From contig NC_079136.1 of assembly GCF_945859705.1 (NCBI RefSeq), positions 41,883,307 to 41,947,306 of the forward strand: a stretch of 64,000 bases of DNA, given 5' to 3'. Source of the DNA: Episyrphus balteatus. Its lineage: Eukaryota > Arthropoda > Insecta > Diptera > Syrphidae. Shown piece by piece: positions 46,087 through 59,841 of the stretch. The first letter of the stretch is position 1; each line of letters starts with the position of its first letter. The notes beneath the pieces were generated by a model. The model saw only the letters and a program-made list of their open reading frames with translations. It ran no database searches and was not told the origin of the DNA. Both the position numbers and the translations under genes were made by a program.

Positions 46087-46088
46087 TT

Positions 46089-47451
46089 AAATTTGTTATT
46101 TTCAAATTTAAATTAATAGGTGTGTTTACAAATAAAACGCTGCGTAGTTTAAAATTAATTATTTTTGCTTCTAGTGGTCACAAAAAAAAAAAAAAAAAAA
46201 ATAGATCAAAAGTGTATGGCACGCCGAAGGCACCTCAAATAAATTTTTTTTAAATGGCACGAGGCTCTAAAAAGGTTAACCATCCCTGTTATAGGCAATC
46301 AGCCCTATTCTGCTATTCGATTCATTTGAATCCAAAGATGTTCTTCCTTTGTCATGTCAAACTGGCTTTGAAAAACCTTTAATTTATCGAAAGCAAAGCG
46401 TTGCTTCCGTTTGTTTTAGAAAAAAATTGCTTAATGGGCCCATTTAAACGCTTCTTATTTTAGAAATTCACGTGAATCAAATAGAAGAATAGAGCCGAAG
46501 ATCAGCGGTATAGGTATGTCCTACTTAGCTCGAAGGGAATCTAAGAAGTAGGATAAAGTTATAGCAGTATTTTGGTAAAACTGGTTGCCAGTCTCAAGTT
46601 CTCATGCAAATCGAATCAATAATAAAGAAATATATCGAATGTCAATTCTTTAAACCATTTTTTCTTATGTGAGGTAACTAATTCATATTCATTTTACAAT
46701 AAGGAGGTCCATTAATAGTGATAAGGATAACAAATACGTTAATCTTCTATAGGATGTATCGGGACCGTTTCCTAGGTAAAGTGCAATGACAAATCAGTTT
46801 CTTAAAGAATTATGAAACACTTCAATGAGTTATCTTTACATAACATTCATGATTGATTCCATGATCACTTCGAAAACTGCGCTTGCTTGTAAACTAACGT
46901 ATTTGCTTTAACTTAGAATGGAACTACTCAATATTTTGATTACACAAACTCAACAAAGAGTATCAAAAGTTAAAACGTAAAATATAAAATCTTGTCATTT
47001 TCAAAGGACATAATAAAAGAGGAGCAGGAAAACTAATTGATTTACATACCTACAAAAAGACATGTCAGCCAATTTGTATTATACGAATCATGCTTCGAGA
47101 TATGCTTCCTACAGGTAAAAACTCTCCTTTTCGTATAAAATCGGACAAATTTCCACTTTCGAACGCTTATATTCTATACCTACCAAAAAAGTCAAAAACT
47201 TAATACCCGCATTATTTGTTCAGCTAAATATAACTTAATCATCCATAGATTGAGTAGTTTCTGAGATTCAGGGGTTCAAAAATCATAAAAAACTGTTACT
47301 CACGATAGTTAGTTAGTAAGTAGGAACTTAAAATTTCGCACAGTGATGGTTCTGGTCGTACATACTAAGGACAAAATTGCCCCAAGAACCACTGAGATTT
47401 AAAAGGGTACGAAGTTTTTAGACTTTGATGAAAATGAACTAGGTAGTTTAC
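46089..47451. other. Gene-free stretch
   Basis: No gene was found. A sequence near 47115-47165 (ACAGGTAAAAACTCTCC, GTATAAAATCGGACAA) is related to the small MITE at 11593-11718. Confidence 0.4.
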
Positions 47452-47601
47452 TTCAATTTTAAAGTTCAAGTGACCTCAACTCCAAAGCGTTTCGCCCAGG
47501 TCCCTTACGTACCCTTACTAAGACAGATCTAACTGATAAAACCACTGTCGTACGTGGGCGAAAAGCTTTGGAGCTGAGGTCACTTGAACTTTAAAATTGA
47601 A
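47452..47601. mobile_element. 150-bp inverted-repeat MITE
   Basis: TTCAATTTTAAAGTTCAAGT on the left and ACTTGAACTTTAAAATTGAA on the right are exact inverted repeats. The symmetry continues through GACCTCA and the pair CTCCAAAGCGTTTCGCCC / GGGCGAAAAGCTTTGGAG. Confidence 0.8.
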
Positions 47602-50600
47602 TTATATTCAATCGCTCCACTTAAAATAAAAATAATTTTTATTATTTTTCCTTCGTTATAAACTAGTTTACAACAAACTCTTTTCGAGATTCAAAATCTT
47701 TTAAATGTTCAAGGGGTTACTTTTGTTATGGTAATATAAAAAACAATATACTTTTCTTCTAAACATAAAAATACTCTTTTATACGTTGCAAGACCTCTAC
47801 TTCGCTATACCAAAAGCTACCTATACAATTTTTCTACGCACTTTATATTCAAAGCTTCAACCTCAAAGACTGCATCAAAAATGTCAAACCACCTTAAAAC
47901 CTGATGTATATAGTTGCAAAAGCCATATTTAGAAGAAGTTGTCTAGTTTCTTGCGAACCTTCAAGCTTCAAGCCATCAATTTCGAGCGCGAATAAACCTG
48001 AAAATATAAACAAATAAACACAAGTCAAGTCCAAAAATGTTTGCAAATTACTAATTCTTCTTGTGTGTTGATTAAATTCATTGACCTTAGAAGATCAAGC
48101 CAAATTTTATTTTTTTTTTTCAGATTCGCTTTTATTATATTCTGTCGGTGTATTTGTGTTTATTTTATAGCTTTTCTATCACTTTTGTTGATAAAAGAAT
48201 TTCGTGTTCCAAACTTATCAAAAGATTGAAATAATATTATGCTTTTGTTTTATTTTTAAAGTATTTTTATAAAGTCTAGTGTTGTAAATTTGAAATGACT
48301 GCTTGATGCCATATTTGAGATTTGATCAATAAATTGTTTAACGAGCCATAGAGATAAGTTTCATTTAATGAGGGTATCCTCCAATCTACTCCGATTATTA
48401 TTATTATTTACGAGTATGGGTTTGGGTTCGCTTATTAATTTTTATTGATCTTATCAACAAAATGACGCTTAAGATAATCTACATAATTGAATGATGCAAC
48501 AATGTGTATTGGAATTTTTTTTTTCTTTATTCTGATAAAACGAAATTATTCAGAAAAACAAAACAATTTCGTAGGTGTTTGTGGGATTTTGATTTCTGAT
48601 AGTAAGCAGGTTCAAAGTGCAAACTAATTTAGGAGTTTCTAAGGAATAAAATAAGTGACTCCTACGTTACTCAATACTTTATTTAATTAAAAAAATAATT
48701 TTTTTATAAAAAATATTTGTAAGAGAAAAATGGGTTCAAATGATATTTGTTTATTTTGCCCAAAATAATGAAACACCATACTCTTATCACTCGTATATTT
48801 AAATACATAAGTGTTAATTTTTTTGGCAATAAAACAGCAGGTACTAAAAATTGGAGCTGTTTTCAAGGTCACGACGATACAGCATTATACATATTTTTGA
48901 ATTTGTTTTTTTTTCTTCTTTTTTTTTACCTGGGGAATGTTATATAAACTTGTACGAGTTTAAGAATATATTAAAATGATACAGAAACTGTTAAAAAATG
49001 GTATAAAATATCTACGTGAAATGGTGCCAAAGACTGTCTTTTTGTTATAGAACATACGTTTGTTTTGAATAATTTTAATAAATTACTAACTTTTTATCAC
49101 TTGTTATATCCATATTAATCTTTTAGCAACAAAACCATTGAAAGCAGGTGTTTTATTGTTTGTTTTTGATATTTTACTTTCTTAAATTAGAACACTTTTG
49201 TCTCGGTTTGTTTATTCAACATTAAAAAGTCACCGATAAGTAAGAAATTAAATATAATATTAACTAGTTTGACATCCATTTCAAACTATTTTATTTAGCA
49301 TGAAATATTCAACTTTCATGTTAAACCTTAGTCAGAGTAATAAAGCTTTTTTTTTTTCTTGGAAATTATTCCGATTTATTAAAAAAACTGATAGATACTG
49401 GTTTAAATTGTGCCCTTTTTTATTATAATCGCACAATCAAGGGATTAAAAAGAAAAAAGAGCTTGATATTTAATTATGAACTTATTGAACTACCAACATT
49501 TTTTTTTGTATAGTTTTCAGGAAACAGGCTCTTGCGATTGTCTTTAAAAAGCGTCTTAAATGAGTTTAAGGACCTCTCTATTTGAGCAGAAACGAGTAGA
49601 CCCGATTTAAAATTGTCGAAGTTATTCACTTCAATGTTTTCGGAAAGTTGATGTCGAAATTAAATACTGGATTTATTTGTTCAACTATTTGTATTCACTA
49701 ACTGAAGTTGAAAACAGGAGTGAATTTTCAATAATTCATTTTCGTTGATATTCTTTAAAAAGGGGAACACTTGCCCAATCGATGTCCTGCGAAAAAAAAG
49801 ATTTTAAAATAAAAGCTAATATGCACTACAATCTCTCAAAACTACATGATTTTCGCAAGCTTTCTGAAATTTGGGTTGAACGGTCGAACCAAATTCAAAA
49901 ATTTATTATAATGCGTGAGAAAAAAATAAGAAGTTTAATTTAGAAAAGAAAAGTAACCAACCAAATCTTCCTATCAATCTAGTACTATCATCTAATCATG
50001 CTCTTCTTCCCGAGTAGATACGATTTGTATGGAATTCGTTGAAAGTGCGTTCCATTGAAAATCGCTGGTAAAGTACTAGGAGTACTTTGCCACTTCCCAA
50101 AGTAACAAAGCTTAAATTTATCGAGTCCAAATTTGAAATAACTTGCTTATTTCAATGTACTCTTTTTGCTTAAATTTATCTAAAACTAAAATCTAAAATT
50201 TTTATTATAGATATATGTATATTGTATAAAACCTTATATTTTGCACTTACATTTAATTTAAAATCTACAAAAATACTGTGCAATTTTCATCAAACTTTCA
50301 TCACTCTCGTATTATCAAATATTTCTATATGAAATAAATAATCAAAAAAGTACCCATACAAATAAAAAGAAATGATATTAATATCGAATGTGCTGTAAGT
50401 TCATTAACCTAAAACAAACTAATGAACATAATAACATTACACATAAATATCAAATCAAATCGAATACAATCGAATTAAATTTCATTCACCACACAAAAGT
50501 TACTGATGATGATGGTTTTGTGGTTCGAAATGCAGCTTAACCATATATATAAAAATTAACCACTTTGACTGAAAGTGGTTTTTATTTTTATTTATTTTTC

Positions 50601-53600
50601 CTTTCTATTCAAGCCAAATGGGGGCGCATCTACTAAACCAACCTTGATTGTAACTGGTTGGTAAATGGTAAGCCAAGCAATAAATGTCAGTATGATTTGC
50701 AATACAAACATTTTTACAACAACAAAAAAGTGCTTGTAAGTTTATTGACTTATTTCTTTTATAAACTATTTATAACTTTGTTGGAGATAATGGATAATTT
50801 AAAAATAATAAATGAGAGTAATCCATGACAAGCTAATAAATTAACATTTGATTTTTCTTGTCAAACTGGTTCTCATAAATAAACTTTATGGCCTAACAAT
50901 TGACCTTCAATTGAATTTTTTTTTCATTTAAAACCATTAAAATGTTAAACTTGTTATAAATTGAGTTGAAATTTGCTTTGGCCACTATATCCTTTGAGAG
51001 TGGATTCACGAGATTTTGCAAATGAACACCTTTATAACAGGATAGGATATTGATCTTTGCAGCTTGCTTTTAGATATAGGTAATTTGACATGCTGGCCTT
51101 GTAATAAAGGTTTTTTTTTAGGGTTCATTGAATAAAAATATACTCAAGATCTAGATTTTATTCAACTTAATGGCTTAATTTGGCTAAAGAAAAATTATGC
51201 AACTTTTTGCTGATATTATTATAAACTATACCTATGTTTGTTTTCTCTAAAAAGCCTCATGCAACGAACTTGTTTAAGGTTTTTTTTATTGTTGTTGCTA
51301 AAAACGTCTTAATATGTTTAAAGCTAAAATTAATAACCGGCAATATTTTTTACTTAAGACCACAAATAACTTTCACTTATGATAGTAGTAAAGCTTTATC
51401 CCGTTAACTGGTCAAAACAATTCAATTAGAGATAACATTTATCAATACACTTTTGATAGCGAAACGAGGCTATGCGATTGATTGTATCTGACATTAATAT
51501 TTTAGTCCACTTAAATAGAAAAAATCAAAGTGCATTTTGACGTTATCTATATTATCAGATTTTTGTTTTGTTTAAATACCGACGCACAGTATTTATTTGA
51601 TTGCATTACCTTATTGATAGAATCAATGAACCGATCATATTTTCAATTAAAAGCCTTCCGATTAATTGCATTGATAAAAAATAAAATAATATTTACATAA
51701 AACAACACTAATGATAACAATAAATAAAAGTCAGTTCACCGACAAAATTGTTGAACTTACTCTGTTTATGTCTAAACAAGTTAATGTTATCATAAGATAA
51801 ATATTTGGAACACGGTTGAAAAAATGTTAAGATAAATGTTCTGATAAAATGCTTTTACTAAGATTCTTCAACAAAATTTAACATTTTATTTTCAATTTAG
51901 AAAATTTGACTTGAAAAAATGCAGTTTGAGACGATTTTTAAAGTTATAAGCTTAAGACGAATTGAAAAAAATGTTATTGTATTTAATGTGTAACAACGAA
52001 ATATCTCAAAACGTTGCAATAACTGAGTTATTTTTTTGCCAACAAAATTCGATTTGCGTCTAAATAAAGAATTTGCGTTGTCGATTTTTTGCAGTACCTT
52101 AAAGAAAAAACAGATGTTCAAATACAAAATTCTATCCATTTTCATATTGATAATTCTGGAAACCGCCCATCATTGCATAAGAATTTAAAACCACAGACTC
52201 AATAGAATCTATATTAATACATCAACTTAAACTTGTTATAAAATTATATCAACAAAAAAAAAAAACATCTTTTCTAACTGCACGAGTCTTATCGCTTTTG
52301 ACGTTTCAAAGTTGTTATAGAATATATCCTTGGCCTATTTATCAAAATGTGATTTCCATCACACGAACAAAATCTTGACCAATAACCACTTTATTTGCAA
52401 ACATGTTTACATTTTTCAAAACAAATCCAATATTAACTGCTAAAAGGCTACCTCATCAATAAAAATTTTTTAACAATAATTTTCTTAACAAGGTCTTGTT
52501 GAGTGATAACGACAGTAAAAAAAAAATAAACACTTTAGAATTTTGGTCAAGATCTAAGTAGTAAGCTAATCAAATTCTTAATTAAAAATTATTGATGTAA
52601 ATTTATTCATTTTTCAATTGACGTACCTTACCTACATATGTACCTATAATTAAAAACGAGATCAATATGATCTCATTGATGATTAAACGGATCATTGACA
52701 TTTTTTGTTTTGTGTTAATTTTCAAAAAAAAATGTTTGCTATTGTTATTAAAACAAAAAAAATTAATAACAAAAGCAAACATTTTTTTGTAAAGATTCAA
52801 TGAAATTTAAAGTTCAGCAATGATTCAACTATACAAGTTTAAAGTTTGCTGTTTTATAGGAAAAAGTTGATTTGTATAGGAGTTCGCGTAAAAATTCATC
52901 GCGTGGCTGATTGCAAAATGGCATTAATTTTTTTTTTTCTTATTTTTTCTTTTTATTTCTTATTTTTTTTTTGTATTTTTTTTAATTTTCGAACAAAAAT
53001 AGGACGGCCTTGATGGTTTCCCATAAAATAGCTTTCAAAACAAGTTTGCCTGCTTCAATTTTACAAGAGTATTTATTGGTCAAAATTTAAGTAGGTATTT
53101 CGATAAAAGTCAATGAAGCAAATCCAAAAAAGACAACAAAAAAGACAACAAAACTGCACCAGTTCTTGGAATTCCCTTTTAAAATATAATTTGCAGCGAT
53201 TTTATATTTTGCTGCGCAAAAATCCGATAATAAATTCATTGTATCTCGGTTATATGGAACAATTTATCTTATAAATGCCGTTGTTGATAGAAATTGCAAT
53301 TACCCCCAAGAGATTTTTTTTTTTGCTTTTTTGATGTGGTAGTTTGTTACTGACTAAGCTATTGAATAAAATTTAGTATAGTACAAGTAATACGTAGATA
53401 ACTAGACAGTGCCCGCCGCAATGGTAGTAGTATAATGAAGTGAAAAGTGGGTGTGTAGTGTAGTGTGCACCCAAAGCTTGCTGTCATGTTAACTGAGATG
53501 TTGGATTAGTGGATTTGCGAGTGAAAGGAATTTAATATGATCTGATCCATAGAATCAACTGATTAGTTAGCATTAAAGAAACTAATATGTTCAATTTCTA

Positions 53601-53947
53601 TGGACAACACATTCACCACATACAAAACAGCTGAGTAGATAAGCAGAAGACTTACTGGTCGTTTACAAAATTATAGTTAAATGTTAATGTAGCTGTAAGT
53701 ATCTGCTAAACGGAACATTTCTTTCTAACTAGCTATACCACTTTTCACCTTTAACAGTTTTACGTACAACGAACTAAAGCTCGAGTTACATCATTCTGTT
53801 TTAATACTAACTTAAAGAAAACATTATTTAATAGAACTTCTTGTTATGAATAAAATGAATGGGTTTATAAGTTCGTACTTGCCACTTGAGTAACTATTTT
53901 AATAATTTTATTATTATATATTATTACATTATTACTATCCATATTTT
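47602..53947. other. Element-poor 6.3-kb stretch, probable intron
   Basis: I find no coding exon, RNA gene or clear transposon end in this stretch, the longest run without obvious elements in the right half. It is AT-rich throughout. One hairpin at 52726-52788 is listed separately. Confidence 0.4.
52726..52788. other. Long hairpin, miRNA-precursor-like
   Basis: The sequence AATGTTTGCTATTGTTATTA (52731-52750) pairs with TTAATAACAAAAGCAAACAT (52763-52782), giving a stem of about 25 bp with one mismatch and an A-rich loop of 11 nt. Stem length fits a fly pre-miRNA. I do not recognise either arm as a known miRNA, and AT-rich DNA produces such hairpins by chance. Confidence 0.25.
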
Positions 53948-53949
53948 TA

Positions 53950-55116
53950 GGCTATTGATTATGTCGAAAAAAAAAACAGGGTAATAAGGAACTTAGACGT
54001 TCACGGGTTTTTATTGTAGGAATCGTTCAATGGATTATAAAAGAAGATAAAACCGCGGAGTGCTATTAAATGAGAGGGTGGAAACTGAAGATAGGGGTGC
54101 AAAAGCGCCCTTTTTGGTTTTTTCAATATACCTCGTAAACCAAGTAAAATTTTGATATATTGCACATAAAACATTTTGTAGAGAATTAAATTTCCAATTG
54201 GAATAATATTTTTTAAAAATAAAAAAAAAAAAAATTTCCATACCAAAATAGTCGAAACAAAAAAAATCAAAAAAATCGATTTTTTGAGTTTTTTTGCTTT
54301 TCAAAATTCAATTCAAAAAGAATTGATTAAAACAACTAATTTTAAAATTAATATTAAGTTTATAATTCTAGCTTTTGAAAAAAGTATCAATCAAAAATGT
54401 AAGTGTTGCCGTTGTTTTTTAATATTTTTTTTTAATTTTAAGTATTTTTTTTTAGAAAATTGCCCCTCCCTCCAAAACGGGGGGACATTGACCCTCCCTC
54501 CCATAGTAAACAATGATTGTATTTAACCCCTCTACAAAATCTCATTATCAGTTCTTGGTGCTCAAGTAATCGTACTTTTCCCTCAAATGTTTCTGTTTTA
54601 CTTAAGTGAAACTAAAAATGCGAAAAAAAAAGATAGATTAAAATGGCCATACTTCGGTCAATTTTCAATGAAAAAATTTATTGAGTACAGCATTTTAAAG
54701 CAAATTTAATCTTCTTTTTTTCTTTGGAGCAATGTTTATGTCTATCTCAACCCAAAAAAAATTTACAACTAAAAAAGCAAAAAAACTCAAAAAATCGATT
54801 TTTTTGATATTTTTTGTATGATTGTTTGGACTATTTTGGTATGGAAATTTTGTTTTCAATTTTTATAAAACATTATTTCAATAGGAAATTTAATTCTCTA
54901 CAAAAAGTTTTATGTGGAATTTATCAAAATTTTGCTTGGTTTACGAGGTATATTGAAAAAACCAAAAGGGGGGCTTTTGCACCCCTATCTTCAATTTCCA
55001 CCCTCTCATTTAATAGCAATCCGCGGTTTTATCTTCTTTTATAACCCATTGAACGATTACTGCGATAAAAACCCGTGAACGTCTTAGTTCCTTTCTAAAC
55101 TACATAATCAATAGCC
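53950..55116. mobile_element. TA-flanked palindromic element, 1.17 kb
   Basis: The ends GGCTATTGATTATGT and ACATAATCAATAGCC are exact inverted repeats next to TA (53948-53949 and 55117-55118). The arms are mirrored about 54533; for example GACGTTCACGGGTTTTTAT at 53996 pairs with 55062-55082. The inner left part (54390-54530) holds a GGCAACAC and GCCCCTCC module without a partner in the right arm, so the symmetry is broken there, possibly by an insertion. No transposase is visible. Confidence 0.82.
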
Positions 55117-55741
55117 TATGTTAGGTACTATAAAAGACTAAGTCTTACTTCTTGTACAATGGTTCTAAATAAATTGAAATTGAAATTGAATTTTAAATGT
55201 TTTATGTTTGTTGTTTTAAGACTCAAGTCGTTTGCATGAATTACTGTGAAACATTATGGATACGGTGACCAATTTTTACTTGCGATATAGGTACATTAGG
55301 TACTCGTACTATTGAGTAAGTTTAAGATTCGTAAAAAAAATCGAATCGAATCACAATCAGACATGACATTACGACGGTAGAAAATCCGAAAAAAAGTTTA
55401 TTATTGAAAATTCAATTTTTGAAAACGGAAAATTTTTTTTTTGTCTAGGTATAACTATTTCTTCTTATAGGCAAACCACTTTTGTTTGAAATTTTTTATA
55501 GATAAAAACAATTTTTGAAAAAAAAAACAACTCCAACATTTTTCTATAAGTTCTTTGTTATACAAGAAAATAAAATTTCATATGTACTCGGTTTGAAGTT
55601 CAAAACATTTAAAAATATGTTTTGTAATAAAACATTTTATTTTTGTTTAATATTAAATAATTTTTAAAATTAAATTAAAAATATTTTTTAAATATCTTTT
55701 AAATAAAAAGCTTAAATATTGCAATCATATTTTCCTATATA

Positions 55742-57247
55742 GTGGAGTAACTAAAGCTCAAAAATTGGCAATATTAGGGAACCCGGCCGAACAGCTTAGA
55801 ATTTGATGATCTTTTTTTTCAAACGTCGGTAATTAAAAATACTTTAAAGTCTATAGATTAAAAATTGTTGCCGTTTTGATTTTTTAAATTTAATTGAAGA
55901 TTTTTGTGAACAAAAACAAATTTTTTTCAAAAATTTTTCTTAAATTTCATAAATTAATTGATGCCAAAAGATTGTCTAGGAAATTCAAGGAAAAAAAATA
56001 TATGGGAGTGAGGGACAATCTTCCATCGTTCAAGCGATAGATGCAATTTTCTTATTAATTGACTTCAAATACAAAAAAAAAATATTTGAACACAACGGCA
56101 ACACCTACAATATTCAAATATACATTTTTTAAAAGCTAGAAGCTTAGTCATATATGTAAAATTAAAATTAAGTTAATTGAATGAACGGCTTTTGAAAGAA
56201 TGGTAATTGAACTCAGATTTTTGAAAAAAAAAAATTATTGAAAAAATTTTAACATTTCGTTTTTTAAACTTGGTCGTAATATTAAATGCATTTATTTTCA
56301 AATTTTTTTGGCCGCATTTATTATGATTTTAAATTATAAAAGGAAATGTCAATATGTATTACGGTTTATGAAAAAAATTAAAAAGTATTTCATTTTCGAA
56401 GAACTTTTTTTAATAAAAGTTTTGAAAAAAAATGTAACTTATTTTTTTTTTTAAGTTCAACATCTAAACATAAAATTATTTTTTATTCATTTAATAACCC
56501 TTACTGTTGAAAGTTAAAACGCAAAAATTTAAAGTTCCTATTTACCACAGTCTTTGAGAAAATTAATTATTTCAATGCAAAAATTCAGTTTTAATAAAAA
56601 AAAACCATTGAAATGAAGTAATTTTTCATTTTTTTTTTCAAAAGTGTGATATATTTTACCTTTTTTGCTTCGAAATTCAACTGATAATATTTATGGCCAA
56701 AAATTTTTTTTAAATAAATTCATATTTTATTAGAAAAAGTTTGGAAAAAAGTCATTTTAAATTTTTCTAATAACATTTTTTTTTTAATTCTGAGTTTGAG
56801 GACCATTTTTTCAAAAAGTCTTGATTAAATTTAGTGGATTTAAATTTAAGAGATAAGAATGAGCTTCTGGCTTTTTAAAAATGTATTTTAAAATATTGTA
56901 GGTGTTGCCGTTGTTTTCTAAATATTTTTTTTGTGTTTGAGGTCAGAATGTTAGAAAATTGCATTTATTGCTTAAACGATGGAAGATTGTCCCTTACTGA
57001 CTTTTATATATTTTCCTTAAATTACCTAGAGAATCTTTTGCTATCATTTGTTTTATGAAATTTAAGCAAAAAAAATGGTTTTGTTAAAAAAAATTAATTT
57101 TAATTTAAAAAAAACAATACGGCAACACCGGCAATTTTTAATCTATAGACTTTAAAGTATTTTTAATTACCTACGTTTGAACAAAAAAATCATCAAAATC
57201 AGAGCTGTTCGGCCGGGTTCCCTAATAATTTGCTTTAGTTACTCTAC
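55742..57247. mobile_element. TA-flanked palindromic element, 1.5 kb
   Basis: The ends GTGGAGTAACTAAAGC and GCTTTAGTTACTCTAC are inverted repeats flanked by TA (55740-55741 and 57248-57249). GGGAACCCGGCCGAACAGCT at 55778 is mirrored at about 57201-57221. The arms of about 700 bp are more diverged than in the 4.4 or 41.4 kb palindromes. The phrase CAACGGCAACACCTACAATA (56093) is mirrored near 56893-56913. Confidence 0.82.
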
Positions 57248-57517
57248 TAATAAGAGCAAGTATGTGCGACTCATTTCCATCTTTTTAGAGGGTATTAGGA
57301 ATATGTAAAAAATATATCAGACATACATTTTGTATATTTTTTAAAATTTGATGAAAATGTTCCAATCTTTTCCTGCATCTTTGAAATAACCTTTTATTAA
57401 TAAATGAACATTAACTCATTTGATTCTTGATTATCTTAAGCGTACTTGAAATCATTTTTTTTTTTTTTACCGTAAAGAAGCAAAGATAAGATCAGACAAC
57501 GGCAACACTAGTAAATA

Positions 57518-57736
57518 CACTGAGGGAAAAAATAAATTGAAGTTGAAACGTCGTTGTTTCAAGGATGAGCTACTTTGATTTATGTGACTTTAAAATACGA
57601 AACCATCAAAAATTAACATTTTTTCAACGTTGATTTTAAAATGTTCATCTTCAACGCAAAATCATTCCGAATAATAGTTAAATCAATGTGGTTTTAATTG
57701 ATTTTACGTTGTTTTATGGTGGCTTTTCCCTCAGTG
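57518..57736. mobile_element. 219-bp TA-flanked MITE
   Basis: The ends CACTGAGGGAAAA and TTTTCCCTCAGTG are inverted repeats flanked by TA (57516-57517 and 57737-57738). An inner inverted pair (TGAAGTTGAAACG / GTTTTAATTGATTTTACG) is weak. It is a Tc1/mariner-type MITE by target site. Confidence 0.75.
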
Positions 57737-57738
57737 TA

Positions 57739-59736
57739 AAGTAATAATTATTATATGTGGTGTTCAATCTGTTTTCGGAATATAATGCGATAACCATTTT
57801 TTGTGTCCACAACTTCTATTGATACATTGTGGCCTTGCCCATGTTGTCATTGAACGTGATCTGAAAATTTTAGTACCATTTAAATATTTTAAATTTTATT
57901 ACAGCTTGATTTAACCAAAACAAACAAAAAAACTGTTTTCTTTTTTATTCAAAATCACAACAAATTGTTTGTGTGAACAGTGCATTCAACCAATATTTAT
58001 TGTGAGAGTGGCAGATGACACATCGCATGCGATGCGATTGAAAATACATACATACAAATGTGAAAAACATGATAATGTGAACGTTAACCTAAATTGATTT
58101 AAATGAAAACAAACACAATAAAAAAAAGCTAAAACCTTTGTTTAAAAGGCGAAAGATTAACCTTTTGGTTTCATCGTTATTATCTTGTTTTTGTATCCTG
58201 TCTCAAATGAATAGATACAATTTGTTCATCTTTTATTTTTTTTTTTACCATGGGTGAAATAGTGCAAGTTGTTACGCCCAAGGTTATGCTAAAGTTTAGT
58301 ATTCATAGTTTATCACGGTCGAGTTTTAATTAGCGGAAGTAAGTTAAACTCTAGAACAGGAAGACTTGACGTTTTGTCGGCCATTTTTAGCACATTTAAA
58401 TGGGTTTAATGTCTTCCGTTAAAAGATAAACATTATGATATTCAATGCAAATTATAATAACCTTTTATCAGGTTTGACACATAATTTAAGATAAAAAGAA
58501 GCGACTTATATATGTCTGATTTTTGACATAAGCAATTTGTCATTGTCAATTCTATAAATGTGTTGCAAAAGCAACGACTAATTGAAATGCGCACTTACAA
58601 AAAAAAAAAAATGAGCGAACAGTGTCGAACTTCAGGTGGTTGATGGGTTCGCGAAGCAAATTATCTCCTACAGCACTGACGTTCAACATTATTAGAATTG
58701 AATAATTCTTGATTAAAATGCATCTACGATCATGACTTCCGTCTTCTAAGTGGAAAAGTTAAAGAAAAATGTATCTACGATTGAACTTCATTGAAATTTG
58801 GAGATTCAATTAGATGTTACAAATTAAAATTTTAGATCTGGCTGCTTCCTTAATTAAACTACATATTACTTATATAAAAATAATTCTTCATGTGCTCCTA
58901 CTATACAACAATAGTTTAGTGCTACATTAGATCAAGTCTGTAAGATCAATTAAAATTATATCCATGATATCTCATAAGACGTAATTTTAATTGATCTAGT
59001 AACTTTTGTTGTAAGAACGTGTTTGAAATTTATTAACACTTCGCACCACTTGAATAGTCTCAATTTATAATACTCTCAAAACAATGTTTTTTGCTTTATT
59101 TAAAAAAAAAGTTGTGTAAGAAATATTAACTCCCCTTAATGCTCAAAAAGACATTGTCTATTATCCTCTTGAAATAACATCAAAAAAGTACAAACGCACA
59201 ATTTAAAATTGTACTACAATTGATGCTATTCAAGTGTTACAGACTGTGTGAATTTTCTAATCTAAATTTTTTTGATTTTGAAAAAAAAAAAAAAAAAATA
59301 ATGGTGACCTTGATATTGGAGCAACCTTGGCCGATCAATTGCCAAACCCGTTTGGTATTGTTTTTGCATGTGCAAAATTGCATAAAAATATCTTAGCAGA
59401 TTAGTCAAAATAACTGACCAGATCTAAGAGCAATAGGTTCGTTGTTAAACTAAGTCGTTAAGAATAATAATTGCAACTAGCTGTTGTCTTGACCTTGAAA
59501 ATACTTGTAGAATAGTGGTCAGATTTATAAGATTTTCATCCACCTCTTAAAATCATTAACCGCACCGCCACATCAAAGCGGTTTGGTGAACTTTTTTATT
59601 TTATTAAAGCATAAAAATGTTTCCATTCTTTTATTTATTTTAATAATTTATTAACATTAACGAAAAACAGTTTTCAACATAAAATACAAGAAACTAACTT
59701 TTCTACGTTTATTCTCTCAAAGTTATTTTTACGATC
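57739..59736. other. Gene-free stretch
   Basis: AT-rich sequence; no exon, RNA gene or element end recognised. Confidence 0.4.
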
Positions 59737-59841
59737 TTAGGGCCGGTTTGTTGACAATCGATTATCTTTAATCAAGGATTATTCCAGTTGATAATCGTAG
59801 AATTCGTTTGTTCACAATAATTGTAATCAATTAATCCATTA

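Noticed and set aside
54001..54526. Frames of 80-90 codons rich in F, L and I
   Set aside because: Translations of AT-rich foldback sequence, duplicated by symmetry at 54814-55044; no domain.
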